From positions 179,690,104 through 179,754,103 of the forward strand of contig CM070873.1 in NCBI GenBank assembly GCA_036365515.1: a stretch of 64,000 bases of DNA, written 5' to 3'. This DNA comes from Torymus aiolomorphi (Eukaryota > Arthropoda > Insecta > Hymenoptera > Torymidae). Made by a program: the position numbers and the translations under genes. The notes beneath the pieces are model-generated. The model was not told the DNA's origin. It searched no databases and saw nothing but the letters and a program-made list of their open reading frames with translations. Positions 1 to 11,857 of this stretch are shown piece after piece. Numbering within the stretch: position 1 is the first letter of the stretch; each line of letters opens with the position of its first letter.

Positions 1-862
1 GCAAGCTCCAAATCGTGCTATTCCCAACTCATGATTATGATACTAAAATGAACATAAAAAAATTGTTTGATAAGCGTTTCCGACGTATTTTTTCCTCAGC
101 TTTCCAATAACGTAGGCAGTTTTTTCGAAATTTTACATTTTCACCTTCAAAAACTACAAAACATCTTACATCTCAAAGAGTATATTTTTAATATTTTCTT
201 TTACCATTTAGATCGGAAGCTGAGCATTTTTTACATAGGAAATGATATTTTCCAAAAATTGCTCAAGATGTTTGCTTTGAGAAATAGAACGCCAAAGATC
301 AGACGCAATGCCTGTCCTGCGCGCGGTACCGCGCGGTACGTCGCGTGGCACCGAATCATTCATTTTTTATTCGATAGGTAGCTTTTACATCGGAATTTAC
401 GACCTGTATGTAGACCGTCATATCGAAACTATATAATTGCAACGACTTTTTATCTTAGCCCCCTTCGGAACTTTTTCGAATTTCTGTCATTACAATCAAA
501 TTTGATTTTTATAGTGTCTTTCGTATATTTGATGATTAAAACATGGGTGACTCTGTGGCAGCGCAGCCAGTTCGCCTCCTATCCACCAGAGCTCGTGCCG
601 ACTCAAACTTCCGTAAGCCGCCAAATCACCTCGCGGTTAATATATTTAGCGCCGTAAGCACAGCATAGACACCCAACCGCGTCTAAGGCAGGGATTACCA
701 TCAGCCTTACTGATGTGTTCAGAGACGGGAATCTCGGGAGGAAACGCTTCACATTACCGAACTATCCTCTCCCCTTATGTTTTCCCTCTCTACAAGACAA
801 AATGGCCCTCGGATCTCACCATTGCATCCAAGCCTCCATAACTCTTTGTTCCATTATTTGTT
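1..862. other. Unassigned sequence, no recognisable gene
   Basis: AT-rich at first, then a more GC-rich block from about 540 to 840. Open frames here are short and show no motif I recognise. The GC-richer block could be the edge of an unidentified repeat, but nothing in it supports a call. Confidence 0.4.
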
Positions 863-2128
863 TTGTTTATTGTAGCAACTAAAATGGATTCAAATTGGAA
901 ATTAAAATGCATAAATCCTTTAAATAAAACTAATCATCCTTCATCTAAAGGTTTGTTCGACTTTATAAAAATTTTAAGAAGTTCATATTCCTTAATGCCA
1001 GAGAAGGCAAAAATTTGTTCTAGCTACCAACGCCAAATTTGTAAACATAAGTCAAGTTTACCTCCATGAGATGCTAGAAAAGCTAAAATTGTATGTAACG
1101 AAGAGTATCACAAAGCTGGTGTTGCAATTCTCGAACAAATAAAGAAAACAATTCAAAATCAACAAGTAAGCAAGAGAGAATTCAGTTACTAACTCTTGTG
1201 CTTGAGTTTTGGTCTCGTAGGGACTTAATGCGAGAGTTTGGTTGCAGTGAACGGGAAGCTTACGAAGCAAAAAATTTAGTTGCTAAAAGCGGAATATTTT
1301 CAATACTTGCTTGTAAAAGTGGCAAACTATCTCCAGCTGAAACTGTAAATTCAGTGAAAACTTTTTATAAAAGAGATGATACAAGACGAATTGTGCCAGA
1401 TTTATAAGATTACATATCTGTTATGCAGAGCAATGCTTGGTAATTTAAATGAACAGTATAGTTTATATAAAAAAGAAAATGAACACGATAATATTGGTTT
1501 TACTAAATTTATACAATCGAGGCCGCCACATAAAGTTTTAGCTAGAAGTAGTGGTACGCATAATGCATGCGTGTGTGTGCATCACGAAAAAGTGAAGCTC
1601 ATGCAAAATGCTATGAATCTAGAAAATTTAACATAAGATACTAAATAGCCTCTTAAAAACTACCACGATTGTATCCAAGTAATTGTATGTAATGATGTAT
1701 ACAATAGATGCAATTTGGGTGACTGTTTAGATTGCCCCAATATGTCCATATTACGTAAACATTTGCTTGAATGTTTTAATGAAAGTGATATTTTTCAAAT
1801 AGAGCATGAATCATGGTTTCAAACAGAACGATGTACAATAGCTTCTAAAACTGTAAATATTCACTAATTTATGGCCATACTGGGAGAAAAATTAATAAAA
1901 ATAAAATGTCACAATTTTTTCGCTAAGAAACAATCACTTTTTGTAAGTAACTTAAAGAACAACATTCAAGAAGGAGAATTTCTTGTGTGTTGCGATTTTG
2001 CAGAAAATTATGCGTTTTTTATACAAAATTTTACACAATTATTCCACAGGAATAACAACCAAGCAACTGTTTTTACATTTGTGGTGTATTATAAAGAAAA
2101 TAAGGAACTTAAATATGTAAGTACTTAA
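863..2128 (+). pseudogene. Decayed multi-copy protein of unknown function (CDFAENY-type)
   Basis: Four successive plus-strand fragments in different frames read as one broken protein. The order is a piece with LVAKSGI and a KTFYKRDD segment (1198-1407), a segment with SSGTHNACVCVHHEKVKLM (1376-1636), an untracked cysteine-rich stretch (about 1640-1866), and a C-terminal piece with CDFAENY followed by NNQATVF (1871-2128). From memory, this motif order matches a large uncharacterised family repeated in insect and cnidarian genomes. The acidic CDFAENY motif would suit a transposase-like nuclease core, but that is inference. Frameshifts and stops separate the pieces and the start is lost, so this copy is dead. 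The sequence stops matching at about 2128. Confidence 0.6.
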
Positions 2129-2145
2129 GGTAAACTAGAATGTTG

Positions 2146-2162
2146 GGCGCGCTACGCGCGCC
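2146..2162. repeat. GC-rich hairpin
   Basis: A perfect 7-bp inverted repeat, GGCGCGC and GCGCGCC, with a 3-base loop, in otherwise AT-rich DNA just after the decayed ORF at 863-2128. It could be a transposon terminal hairpin. No matching end motif is convincing. The rest of 2129-2477 holds nothing recognisable. Confidence 0.35.
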
Positions 2163-2487
2163 TACAATGTCGCTGTGTTCTCTTGAGTCGACTACAATAA
2201 TTGTGTAATGTGACTCATTACGTAAATATATTTGTTAATGTATACTGTCAATTATTCGATTAAAATGTTAATTCTAGATACGTGGTGTAACGAATTTCAG
2301 TGTCACGTAGAAACAAAAAAAAATAGACCTCGAATACGGCCGATAGAAAAGAGCATGGAAAATAAAAAGCAAATAGATTTAGGAAAAAAGACAGTGGAGA
2401 GGGCTCTAGCATGGGTGCAGTGTGTATTATTATATTACTCTTATTATTTACTTAATAGTTTAATTAATTATAAATTATTAATTCTTC

Positions 2488-2778
2488 TCAATTATTCTTC
2501 TCAGAATTACGTCTGATTCTAGGTCTACCGCGACGACGAGTTTCATCAATAACTTGCACAACATTGTCATTCTCCATTTCATTATTATTAGGTTCCAATG
2601 TATTTGAATTATTATTGATATTATTATCGCACCGAGCCCTGGATCGTCTTTCTCTTTCATTTCTTAAAACCCGTTGCCTTTGTCGGAACTCCCTTTTCTC
2701 CTCAGAAGTACGTCTGATTCTAGGTCTAGCGCGACAACGATTTTCATCAATAACTTGCTCAACATTGTCATGCTCCAT
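2488..2778 (-). CDS. Basic ORF with two AT-hook-like repeats
   Basis: A 96-residue minus-strand frame containing an internal duplication. Residues 1-30 and about 67-94 both start with ME(H/N)DNV, continue through QVIDE, and end in an RxRPRIRR AT-hook-like motif. The middle is highly charged (EEKREFRQRQRVLRNERERR) followed by an Asn-rich tract. Similar basic N-termini occur in some insect Helitron replicases, so this may be a Helitron N-terminal remnant; that is weak inference. No helicase or Rep motif follows it on this strand, and the frame ends inside AT-rich repeats. It could also be non-coding. Confidence 0.35.
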   Translation of the reverse strand: MEHDNVEQVIDENRCRARPRIRRTSEEKREFRQRQRVLRNERERRSRARCDNNINNNSNTLEPNNNEMENDNVVQVIDETRRRGRPRIRRNSEKNN

Positions 2779-2994
2779 TAAACTACTAATATTTACATGC
2801 CGTTAATGATATTTCCAATGAAATATAATATAAATAATAATAAAAAACAATAAATAAAAAAAATTAATCAAGACTTTTTATTAATGCTAATACAAATACT
2901 TGTAAAAGTTCAATAATAATCAAAATATAGTTTTTAATTTTTAATCAAAATGGCAAATGTTCAATAATAACAGCCAAAGTTCAATAGCAAAAAT

Positions 2995-3600
2995 CAGTTC
3001 TTATCAGTTCTTTTCAGTTCTAATCAGTAACAATCAATACTCAATAGTGATATCAAAAGTCAATAATCAATATTCAATGGTCAATATTCAATTCAATTCA
3101 ATAGTCAATAATCAATAGATATTAATAAACAGACAATAATCAATAACTCCTACTTATTTATTATTTATCAGTTCATTTCAGTTCACATAAGTTCATTTCA
3201 GTTCACATCAGTTCACTTCAGTTCACATCAATTCATTTCAGTTCATATCAGTTCATTTCAGTTCATATCAGTTCATTTCAGTTCATATAAATTCTTATCA
3301 GTTCTTATCAGTTCATTTCGGTTCTTATCAGTTCTTATCAATAACAGTCAATACCCAATGGAAATATAAAAAAAAATAATTAATAATTAATAATTAATAT
3401 TCAATAATCCATAATCCATAATCAATATTTAATGCTCAATATTCAATAGCCAATAATCGATATTTAATGGTGAATATTCAATAAACAATAATCAATATTA
3501 AATAGACAATAATCAACAAACAATAAACAATAGTCAAAAAACACTAATCAATAGACAATAAGTAATATAATCAATGATCAAAACACAATAATCAATAACT
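2995..3600. repeat. Degenerate AT-rich tandem repeats
   Basis: Two interlaced low-complexity families. From about 3000 to 3345 there are many copies of CAGTTCATTTCAGTTCAYAT-like units of roughly 20-22 bp. Before and after them, units of the CAATAATCAATATTCAA type continue to about 3600. There is no coding content. The flanking 2807-2994 and 3601-3840 are also AT-rich without features. Confidence 0.8.
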
Positions 3601-3870
3601 CGTTTTTCTTTAATCTTTAGAGAAGATTCAAGTATACACCTATTTGATAGATGTATACTTGCTTGTACACCTGAGAAGCATAATTCACAGCATTAATATT
3701 TATTTATATTATGTTATTTTAGTATATAGTATATTATATAATATAAGTATATAGTATATTCTTATATTATAAAAAATAAAGTTCCTTTCGTAACCATACG
3801 GCCAGCACTGCCACTTCCTCTCTCCCACGCCTCATACACACGCACGCACGCACACACACACACAACCCTC

Positions 3871-4139
3871 AGCTGAAGGCACCTTACGTCCTAAAGAGCC
3901 AGGCTCCAACTGAGCCGCGGAGCGCTGCGGCCGGCCTTATATAGCCCAGCAGGCTATGTAAGAATGCGCCTGCGCACCTCTCTCTCTCTGCCCTCTCACA
4001 CACACACACCCACACCCACACCACCTTCAGCTGAAGGCACCTTATCTCCTAGAGAGCCAGGCTCCAACTGAACCGCGGAGCGCTGCGGCCGGCCATATAT
4101 AGCTCCCGCAGGCTATGTAAGAATGCGCCTGCGCACCTC
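3871..4139. repeat. 158-bp-period tandem duplication
   Basis: The block starting AGCTGAAGGCACCTTA and ending AATGCGCCTGCGCACCTC occurs at 3871-3980 and again at 4029-4139, separated by CA/CT microsatellite. The copies differ by a few substitutions. Each contains a GC-rich core (CCGCGGAGCGCTGCGGCCGGCC) next to a TATATAGC stretch. Function unknown. Confidence 0.85.
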
Positions 4140-4356
4140 ACCTCCCCCACACACACACACGCACGCACGCACGCCAACCCTTCCCCCACCCAAGAAAATT
4201 TGTTTCTTTTTCTCTTCTCTCGTCGAACAGCTGTTTTGTTCCGACCGTTTCTCTGTTGTGATTGGTCAAGCTCCTACCTATTATATATATATATATTATA
4301 TAGTCGTAAGCGTTATTTGTGTCACGCAGACCCCCCTCGCCCTCCCACAGCCCCAC

Positions 4357-4400
4357 CTCAAAATAACGTAAAATTGTGATTTTTTCTACGTTATTTTGAG
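4357..4400. repeat. Perfect 14-bp inverted repeat
   Basis: CTCAAAATAACGTA at 4357-4370 and its exact reverse complement at 4387-4400 enclose a 16-base AT-rich spacer. It lies near the proposed 5' end of Helitron 1, between C-rich tracts. Confidence 0.6.
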
Positions 4401-4551
4401 TATGGAAAGCCCCCCCACGCCTCCCCTCAACCCCCCACGCACCCCTCAGACCCCCTCGTGACCCCCCTCATTTAAATGTTCACTTAAAAGTTTATTTTTT
4501 TCATGTATTTTTCATATGTTTTATTAATAAGGTAGTATATACAAATGTAAC

Positions 4552-4850
4552 TGTTGGAGTTGGTGGATAGGTGTAGTAAAAATACTCTGGGTTATACTTA
4601 AAGAAATGACTAGTTTATTAGGTAGTGTGAATATAAAGAGGCGCTTGCCTACGCCATGCGCGAGATGCTACATGCTGGACGTCCGAGACTAGAGAGAGTA
4701 TATCGCGTCGCTCGCTGTCGCTCGACGCACCTTCATAGTCGCAGACACACTAGGGAGGGGAGACTTATATGTGTGTATACGTGTGTCGCGCTGTTTATGT
4801 CTCATAGATACGCTCATATACAGAAGGCGAAATATTCACAATCTTCAACA
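4552..4850 (-). repeat. Copia 3' LTR
   Basis: 299 bp, TGTTGG to TTCAACA, preceded on the element strand by a purine tract AAGGAGGCG (4851-4859), a suitable polypurine primer site for plus-strand synthesis. It carries 5 extra bases (CGCTG, or equivalent) relative to the other LTR. Confidence 0.92.
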
Positions 4851-4886
4851 CGCCTCCTTGAATTTTCGACTTTTATTTATAATCTT

Positions 4887-6337
4887 CTATAATAATTTCA
4901 GCGCGTTTCTATTTTTAATAAATTTATCCTTACATAGACTCTTAGTGAATATGTCCACTATATTTTTTTCACTTTCTATCTTTACAATATCGATAACACC
5001 TTTTTCGTAATTCTCATTTACATAATGACATTGTACTTCAATGTGCTTAGAATTTTTTGTTAAGTTACCGAATTTACCTATTGCTACTGCGCCTGAGTTA
5101 TCCTCGTATATTTTGACAGGACTTGTAAATGTCGTATTGAAGGCGTCTTTCAAGAGATTAATTATAAATAATATTTCTGTTGTCGCTTCAGACAATGCAA
5201 TGTATTCAGCAAATGTTGAATTTTTAGTCACAGTTTTGTGTTTCTGTGCTTTCCAATATATTATATTTCCATACATTCTTATAACAAATCCGGTGGTTGA
5301 TTTTCTATCAATGTTATCACCTGCAAAGTCTGAATCGACCATACAATCGAGTTTATCCTTATTTAAGTTACAACCATAAGTTAATTTTAAATTTTTTGTT
5401 TTGTATAGATATTTTAATATTCGCATCGCATTTTTAAAATGTGTTGAATCGTAGCAACTCTGAAATCTACTTAAGTAGTTCACGCTGTAAGTTATGTCAG
5501 GTCTTGTACCTGTGCTGATATATAATAATTCACCGATTAAATTTCGATATTTTATTGTTTCATCTGCTTTATTAGCCTGTTCGAGTTTTAAATTTGTCTC
5601 CATCGGAGTATCATAAAGTTTCGCATTTTCTAAGTTGTACTTCACAGCCAATGATTCTATATATCTTTGTTGACTTAAGGTCATTATACCTTTCTCGTTA
5701 TTATAATCAATGTCGATTCCTATATATGATTTAATTTTTCCTAGATCTTTCATTACAAATCTTTTCATTAAAGCAGATTTAACTTCATTGATTCTATCTT
5801 TATTTTTACAGCATATTAAGAGATCGCCTACGAATACTAACATGTATATAGTATCATCGTCTGTGTTGTTTACATATAAACAGTAATCGTAATTGCTTCT
5901 TATGAACCCAAGTTCACTCACGCATTTATCAAATGTCTCATACCAAGCCTTTGGACTTTCTCTCAATCCGTATAGTGCTTTTAATAATTTGCAAACTTTA
6001 TTTTTGCCGGTTTCATAACCTTGTGGTTCATGAATATAAACTTCTGATTTTACTTTTCCATTAAGAAATGCTGTTTCTACATCCATTTGTTCTATGAACA
6101 GTTTATTTACGCAACAATAACTTAACAAATATTTAACGTTTCCATTTTCCCTACTGGCGAATAAACATTTTCCTGACATTCTCTTTGTTGGAAACCTCTA
6201 ACAACTAACCTAGCCTTCAGAGAGTCATCGCTTTTTCTTTTATAGACCCACTTTACATCAATAATCTTTTTATTTTGAGGTTTATCAACTACAACCCATG
6301 TATTATTTTTCTTTAGACATTTAATTTCTGAATTCAT
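4887..6337 (-). pseudogene. Copia reverse transcriptase-RNase H, frameshifted
   Basis: Two overlapping frames, 6337-6122 and 6179-4887. The first holds the RT N-terminus (WVVVDKP, VKWVYKRK, KARLVVRGF). The second holds DVETAFLNG, the LLKALYGLRESPKAW segment, and RNase H with DSDFAGD, TKNSTFAEYIALSEA and KHIEVQCHYVNE. They are joined by a frameshift near 6150-6180. The catalytic box, normally YVDD, reads FVGD here, replacing one of the two metal-binding aspartates, so this RT should be inactive. It follows the integrase frame after the TAA and ends just before the 3' polypurine tract. Confidence 0.9.
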
Positions 6338-6343
6338 AGCTTT

Positions 6344-9100
6344 TTACCATTCTTTGAATTCACTGGAGTTTAACGCCTCCTCAAATGTATTCGGTACATT
6401 TGCGTTTACATAATGTATATAAATATAATGTGTTACAGGATTTCCGTATCTTTGTACCGGACTTTTCTTTATGTTTGATGTTCTTTTAACTTTTAAATTT
6501 TCATTTGAACGATTGAAAGCATTATCGATGTTCTCATTCTCATTTTCAATATTTTCAATTTCATCGTTATTATTAATTAAATTTTCATTGTCATAATTAT
6601 TTTCAATAATACTGCTTGTATCACTACTTGAATCGTTTGATTCGTCTATATTGAATTCAATAATATTTTCATCGTTAACCTTTTCCAAACAGATTATTTC
6701 GGTGCCGTCTTCGACAATGTGTACATGTCTGGCATTTATTACTTTGTTATTCAACAAGACTCTATAACCATTTTGCGTATATCCTACTAATATACCTAAT
6801 TCAGCTTTACCATCCGATTTTCCTTTTCTCAAAACTTCTGGTTTTCTAACGAAGACTTTACTTCCGTAAATTTTTAAGTTTTGTACATTAGGTTTATTTC
6901 CAAAAAGTATTTCACAAGGGGTTTTATTTTCGTTTGAGTTAGCTATTGTACGGTTTTTCAAATAAGAGACTGTTTTAACAATTTCTGACCAATATTTTAA
7001 TGGTATTTTGGCCTCTCTTAACAGACATCTTCCTATATCCATAGCTGATCTGTTGAATCTTTCCGCTACTCCATTTAATTGATGGACGTAGGGTGGGCAA
7101 GGTAATAATTCTATTCCTTTCTCATTTATAAATTGATAAATTTCCTTATTCAAGTACTCTTTGCCATTATCACAATTTAATTTTTTAACTCTTTTGTTAA
7201 ATTTGTTTCCAACTAAATTTACATATTCTTTAAAACAAATTGCAGTCTCTGATTTGCTTTTAATACAATAAACTTTACTACATTTACTGTAATCATCAAT
7301 GAAACTTAAAAAAAACTTTTCTCCACCAGAACCTGTTGTTCTGTGTGGACCATTTAGATCAGTGTGAATTAACTCTAAAATTTCTGAAGTTTTACTTCTC
7401 TCATTTTTAAACGGTACATTAGCCATTTTACTTTGAATATAATTTGCGCATTTCATTTCATTATTTTCTAATTTATCTGGTAAACCATCTACCAATTTAT
7501 CTTTTACTAATTTGTTTAAATATTGAAAGTTGACATGGCCTAATGCTCTATGCCACTTTTCTTTTTCAGTTAATTTGACAGAGTTTACGTATAAATCATT
7601 TTCAAAATCCTTATATATGTTACTTTTCATGACATACAAATCATTTATTTTGTTTGCTACCGCAACTAATTCTCTGTCATTGTTATATATCTTTGCATTT
7701 TCATTTTTATAAACAATAGTACTGTTTCTTGTAATTTTTGAAACGCTTAATAGATTTTTATTAATTCCTTTTACAAAATAAACATTTTTTAAGTCTATTA
7801 ATTTTTCATTATAATAATTTTTGAAATATGTTTTTATATTGCCTACTTTTGTGGCCTTTAAATTTTTACCATCTGGTAACTTTACTTCAATTGGATTTTT
7901 TAATACAATAAATTTTTCATACATTCTCTCATCATTCACAACATGATCAGTGCATCCGCTATCTAATAACCAACTGATTTCTTTGAATTTACCATTCTTT
8001 TCGCAACTATAATTATAAACATTCGTTATTCTATTTTTATTACCACAATCTTCGCCGAAGCTTGGATTGTGATAATGATAATGCTTAGATTCTACTTCAC
8101 TATAGAACACATCACTCACAATTTCACTTTTCACTTCGTCGTGTTTGACCTCGATCATCCAGGTCTCAGCTGCTGGGTCTTCGCTGGGTTGACTGGAGTC
8201 TTCTTGCCTCTGCTGGGCTGCTCCTCTGCCACGACCACGTCCTCTGGAACTGCCTCGTTGATATCCTCGCTGGGATCCTCGTTGACCTCGACCTCTGCTC
8301 TGAGATGCTCCTCTGCTTTGGAATGCTCCTCTATTCTGGCTGGTCTGTAGTGGTCTCCAACAGTCCTTCTTGAAATGACCTTTCCGGCCACAGTTATAAC
8401 ACTGTCCCTTTGTCTTGACGTTGAATGTACTTACATTTTTCCTTTTTTCGTTGTCAGGCACTGTCATTATTTTTTCTTGAATTTTGGACTTAACATAGTC
8501 TACTGTTTGTTGAGCTTCTGGGACGAGATCAATGAAACTCCCAATAAAGCTGTAGCTTACTGGTAGTGCTCTAATTAAATACCTCATTTTTTCCTTTTCT
8601 GGTAATGTGCCTCCAGCTGCTTTAAATTTGTTGCAGGCTTGTTCGAAATCTACAAAAAATTCTTCAACTTTCTCATAATTTTTGAGTTTAATGTCTTCTA
8701 GTTGACCTCTGCATACTATTTGCAACGCTGTAGATTTAGTAGAGTACATGCTCTTGAATTTTTCCATCATTTTGTAAGCTGTATCGCATTCACAAACATA
8801 TTCTAATTGCTTGTCTGAAATAGTGCTTATTAATATATTTCTTCCTTTTAAATCCTTTTTCTTCCATTCATCTGGTTTATCTGTCTCAGCCCGTTCTCTT
8901 TCAGTTTTCTCTTTGCACTCTTTATACTCTAATAGAGTCATTAAGCGAAATTTCCAACTTGTATAGTTTGCACCATCAAAAATGGGAATTACTATATCTT
9001 CGAATTTTGCTTGCTTAGCCATCTCGACTTCTTTTAATTTAATATCTTCATTCACTTTTATTTCTTCTTCTTTGGTTTTCACTTGTCCTTTAGTGTCCAT
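6344..9100 (-). pseudogene. Copia gag-protease-integrase, ends at a nonsense codon
   Basis: A 918-residue frame. Residues about 30-200 are a Copia-type Gag (the IPIFDGANYTSWKFRL start is typical). A CCHC zinc knuckle CYNCGRKGHFKKDC lies near residue 235, followed by an RG-rich RNA-binding tract. The aspartic protease motif WLLDSGCTDHVV is near residue 385. The pre-integrase segment WHRALGHVNFQYL is followed by the integrase core with HTDLNGP, CDNGKEY and a downstream NGVAERFNR. The frame ends at a TAA where the family normally reads on into reverse transcriptase, and the RT resumes a few bases later in the same frame. Start taken at the ATG just inside the leader. Gag and Pol are one frame, as is usual for Copia. 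Confidence 0.92.
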
Positions 9101-9397
9101 TTCTCACGTGTATAACCTCAAATTCTGCCACGTGCTCTATTCTTTCACCGTGCAGCGTGCTTCACACAAGAAATTTAATCTGCTCGCATCGGCTTGAATT
9201 TTCGTAATTTTCCAAAAATTCTTTCTTTTATCACTTGAAGATATGTTTTATTCTTTATTCACACTTGTATTTTTCTTACTTTTGCACTTTTCCTTCAATA
9301 TTTTTCACTGTCAATTTTCCGCGAGCCATGTGCTTAATTCTGCCACAATACTTGCCGAAGCTTGTATTGAGTCAGTCTTTTTCTTTTTACTTACCAA

Positions 9398-9413
9398 CCA
9401 CGCTCTGCCACCA
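9398..9413 (-). promoter_or_regulatory. Copia primer-binding site
   Basis: Directly abutting the 5' LTR, the minus strand reads TGGTGGCAGAGCGTGG. This is one base from the complement of a tRNA-iMet-type 3' end (TGGTAGCAGAGC...). The Gypsy-like element in this window has nearly the same primer site. The tRNA assignment is from memory. Confidence 0.65.
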
Positions 9414-9707
9414 TGTTGGAGTTGGTGGATAGGTGTAGTAAAAATACTCTGGGTTATACTTAAAGAAATGACTAGTTTATTAGGTAGTGTGAATATAAAG
9501 AGGCGCTTGCCTACGCCATGCGCGAGATGCTACATGCTGGGCGTCCGAGACTAGAGAGAGTATATCGCGTCGCTCGCTGTCGCTCGACGCACCTTCATAG
9601 TCGCAGACACACTAGGGAGGGGAGACTTACATGTGTGTATACGTGTGTCGTTTATGTCTCATAGCTACGCTCATATACAGAAGGCGAAATATTCACAATA
9701 TTCAACA
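9414..9707 (-). repeat. Copia 5' LTR
   Basis: 294 bp, identical to the 3' LTR apart from about four substitutions and one 5-bp indel. On the element strand it is followed directly by the primer-binding site. Confidence 0.92.
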
Positions 9708-9839
9708 GTAACGTTTAAGAGTAATTTTGAATTCTTAATTTCTGAAATAAAACAGTAAATTATTGAGAAAATTACATTAATTATATATGAAAATATATTT
9801 TATCTATATTTCATATATTATATAAAATTAATAATTTAT

Positions 9840-10055
9840 ATTTTTCATATGTTTTATTAATAGGGTAATATTTATAGATGTAACGCTTAAGAGTAGTTTT
9901 GAATTCTTAATTTCTGAAATAAAAGAGTAAATTATTAAGAAAATTACATTAATTATATATTAAGATATATTTTATTCTATTTTTTCCACATCACCTTGGA
10001 GGTAAATAGAAAGATGCGTTTTATTTTTAAGTGGTATCCCCAGTAAGCCTAATCC
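9840..10055 (+). repeat. Helitron 1 left subterminal inverted repeat
   Basis: The segment TTCCACATCACCTTGGAGG...AAGTGGTATCCCCAGTAAGCC (9984-10055) recurs inverted at 41582-41653. The similarity continues outward as tandem AT-rich units (TTTGAATTCTTAATTTCTG...). One further unit was split by the Copia insertion at 4551/9713. It lies just upstream of the helicase frame. Confidence 0.85.
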
Positions 10056-10139
10056 ATAATGAATTGTATCCAAGATTTAAATCTTTAAGAATGTCGATGA
10101 AAATTGTTACTCAGAGGTTTTGGGGGTCATAAAAAGGAT

Positions 10140-11381
10140 GCAACCACAGATATGTGAAGCTTACGAAGAAGTTGACGATCTCAAACATAATAAGATGGTA
10201 GATATTTGAGTCCCATGGAAGCAGCACGGAGATTACAAGAATTTCCTTTATGTGGTAGAAGTCACACCGTAATACGTTTAGCAATTCACACCGAAAATAA
10301 ACAAAATATAATTTTCGAAGAAAATAAAGATGAAAAAGCTTTAGATAACTGGAAAACTACAATAACTTCGTGGTTTGAATTAAATAAAAAAGATAAAAAT
10401 GCAAAAAATATTAAATACGTTAATATACCAAAATATTATATTTTTAAGAATAAAACTTGGATAAAATGTCAACGAGAACTAAAACATGTTGCTATAGGAC
10501 GTTTAAATGTAGTATCTCCAAGTGATATTGAAAGATTTCATTTAAAATTAATTTTAAATCGTGTCAAAGGCGCAACATCTTTTGAAGAATTACGTACATT
10601 TGAAAATAAAACATATAATACTTACAAAGAAACAGCAATACAAATGGGTCTAATCAAAGATGATTTACAGATTGACAAAATTTTTGAAGAAGCTTGTAAT
10701 ATAATGTTACCTGTTCAATTGCGTAAATTTTTTACTTGGTTTTTAGTAACAGATAACATTAATGGTAATACTATTTGAACAAAATTTAATAAATATTTTA
10801 CAGAATATTTTGACAATAATAAAAATAACCGAGCTCTTCATCATATAAACAAAATTTTAAAAATTGAAGAAATGTCTTGTAAAGATTTTGGATTACCTGA
10901 ACCTGATGAAATTTTCGATACAAATAATGAAAATAATAAACAAAATATTTTATTCTGTAAACAAATGTTTTAATTACTATAGTCAATTAAACACAGATCA
11001 AAAAACAATTTTTACACAAATATTAAATAATGAACATAAAATTAATTTTATTGATGGTCCTGGAGGTTCAGGTAAAACGTTTTTATATAAAACTTTAATT
11101 TATTATTTTTTGTCAATAGAACAAAAAATTATATTAATGGCTTGGACTGGTATAGCATCTATACTATTACCAAAAGGTATGACCAGTCATAAAACTTTTA
11201 GATTACCTTTAGATTTAAACAATACTGAAAGTGCATTTTTAAAATTTGAGTCTGATAAAAAAAAATTTCGTAAAGTTTTTGCGATTATTTGGGATGAAGC
11301 GTCAATGATTCCACGTAAAGCTTTAGAAATTGTTGATAAAACTTTACAAGATGTTTGTAATAATAATCTACCATTCGGAGG
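10140..11381 (+). pseudogene. Helitron 1 helicase, N-terminal part
   Basis: Starts inside the region that normally links the Rep nuclease to the helicase (SPMEAARRLQEFPLCGRSHTVIRL, then GRLNVVSPSDIERFHLKLILNRVKGATSFEELRT). A Pif1/SF1 helicase core follows, with Walker A IDGPGGSGKTFLYK near 11050 and Walker B IIWDEASMIPRKALEIV near 11290. In-frame TGA at 10776-10778 and a frameshift near 10950 break the frame. The gene is then cut at codons for PFGG by the Gypsy-like LTR at 11382 and resumes at 38656. No Rep HUH motif exists upstream. It would have unwound DNA for rolling-circle transposition, but this copy is dead. Confidence 0.9.
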
Positions 11382-11814
11382 TGTTACATGAGGGTCACAA
11401 TTAAGATGACACTCACGCAACTTTGATATTTCCTTGCGAAAATATCATTAATCGGTCGTCACTCTCGGGACATCTATCATTCCCGCCTTGATGGTACCTT
11501 ACCTGCGCTGATACTTCAGCCTAATACTCCCATACGTATTAGGTTATATAAGGCTTTTCGTATGATGGAAGATAAGAACTGATACAGAGATTAAAGAGAT
11601 TCAAACCAATAATTATTTATTATTTATTATATTCCTTATTTTAATACAATTTATAATCTGCTAATAAATCTCTGTATATGAATGTGCGTATAAATGTGGG
11701 TATACGCGTGAAAGAAATCCGGAACGAAACCCCGTTAATGTAGTTTAAAAAAAAAGAAACTTTGTAAAAAACCTTAATGTCTATATAATTAACCAACAGA
11801 TGTATTTATGTAGG

Positions 11815-11857
<43 letters not shown>

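Larger units (their letters stand above)
4552..9707 (-). mobile_element. Copia-type LTR retrotransposon
   Basis: Complete element on the minus strand, flanked by a 5-bp duplication GTAAC (4547-4551 and 9708-9712). LTRs of 299 and 294 bp start TGTTGG and end TTCAACA. The order protease, integrase, RT, RNase H marks it as Ty1/Copia. It sits in the 5' part of Helitron 1. I count about four substitutions and one 5-bp indel between the LTRs, so insertion is fairly recent. The polyprotein is nevertheless broken by a stop and a frameshift, and the RT catalytic motif is changed. Confidence 0.93.

Noticed and set aside
4123..4371. ORFs on both strands near the proposed Helitron 1 5' end
   Set aside because: Low-complexity CA/CCC repeat translation without motifs.
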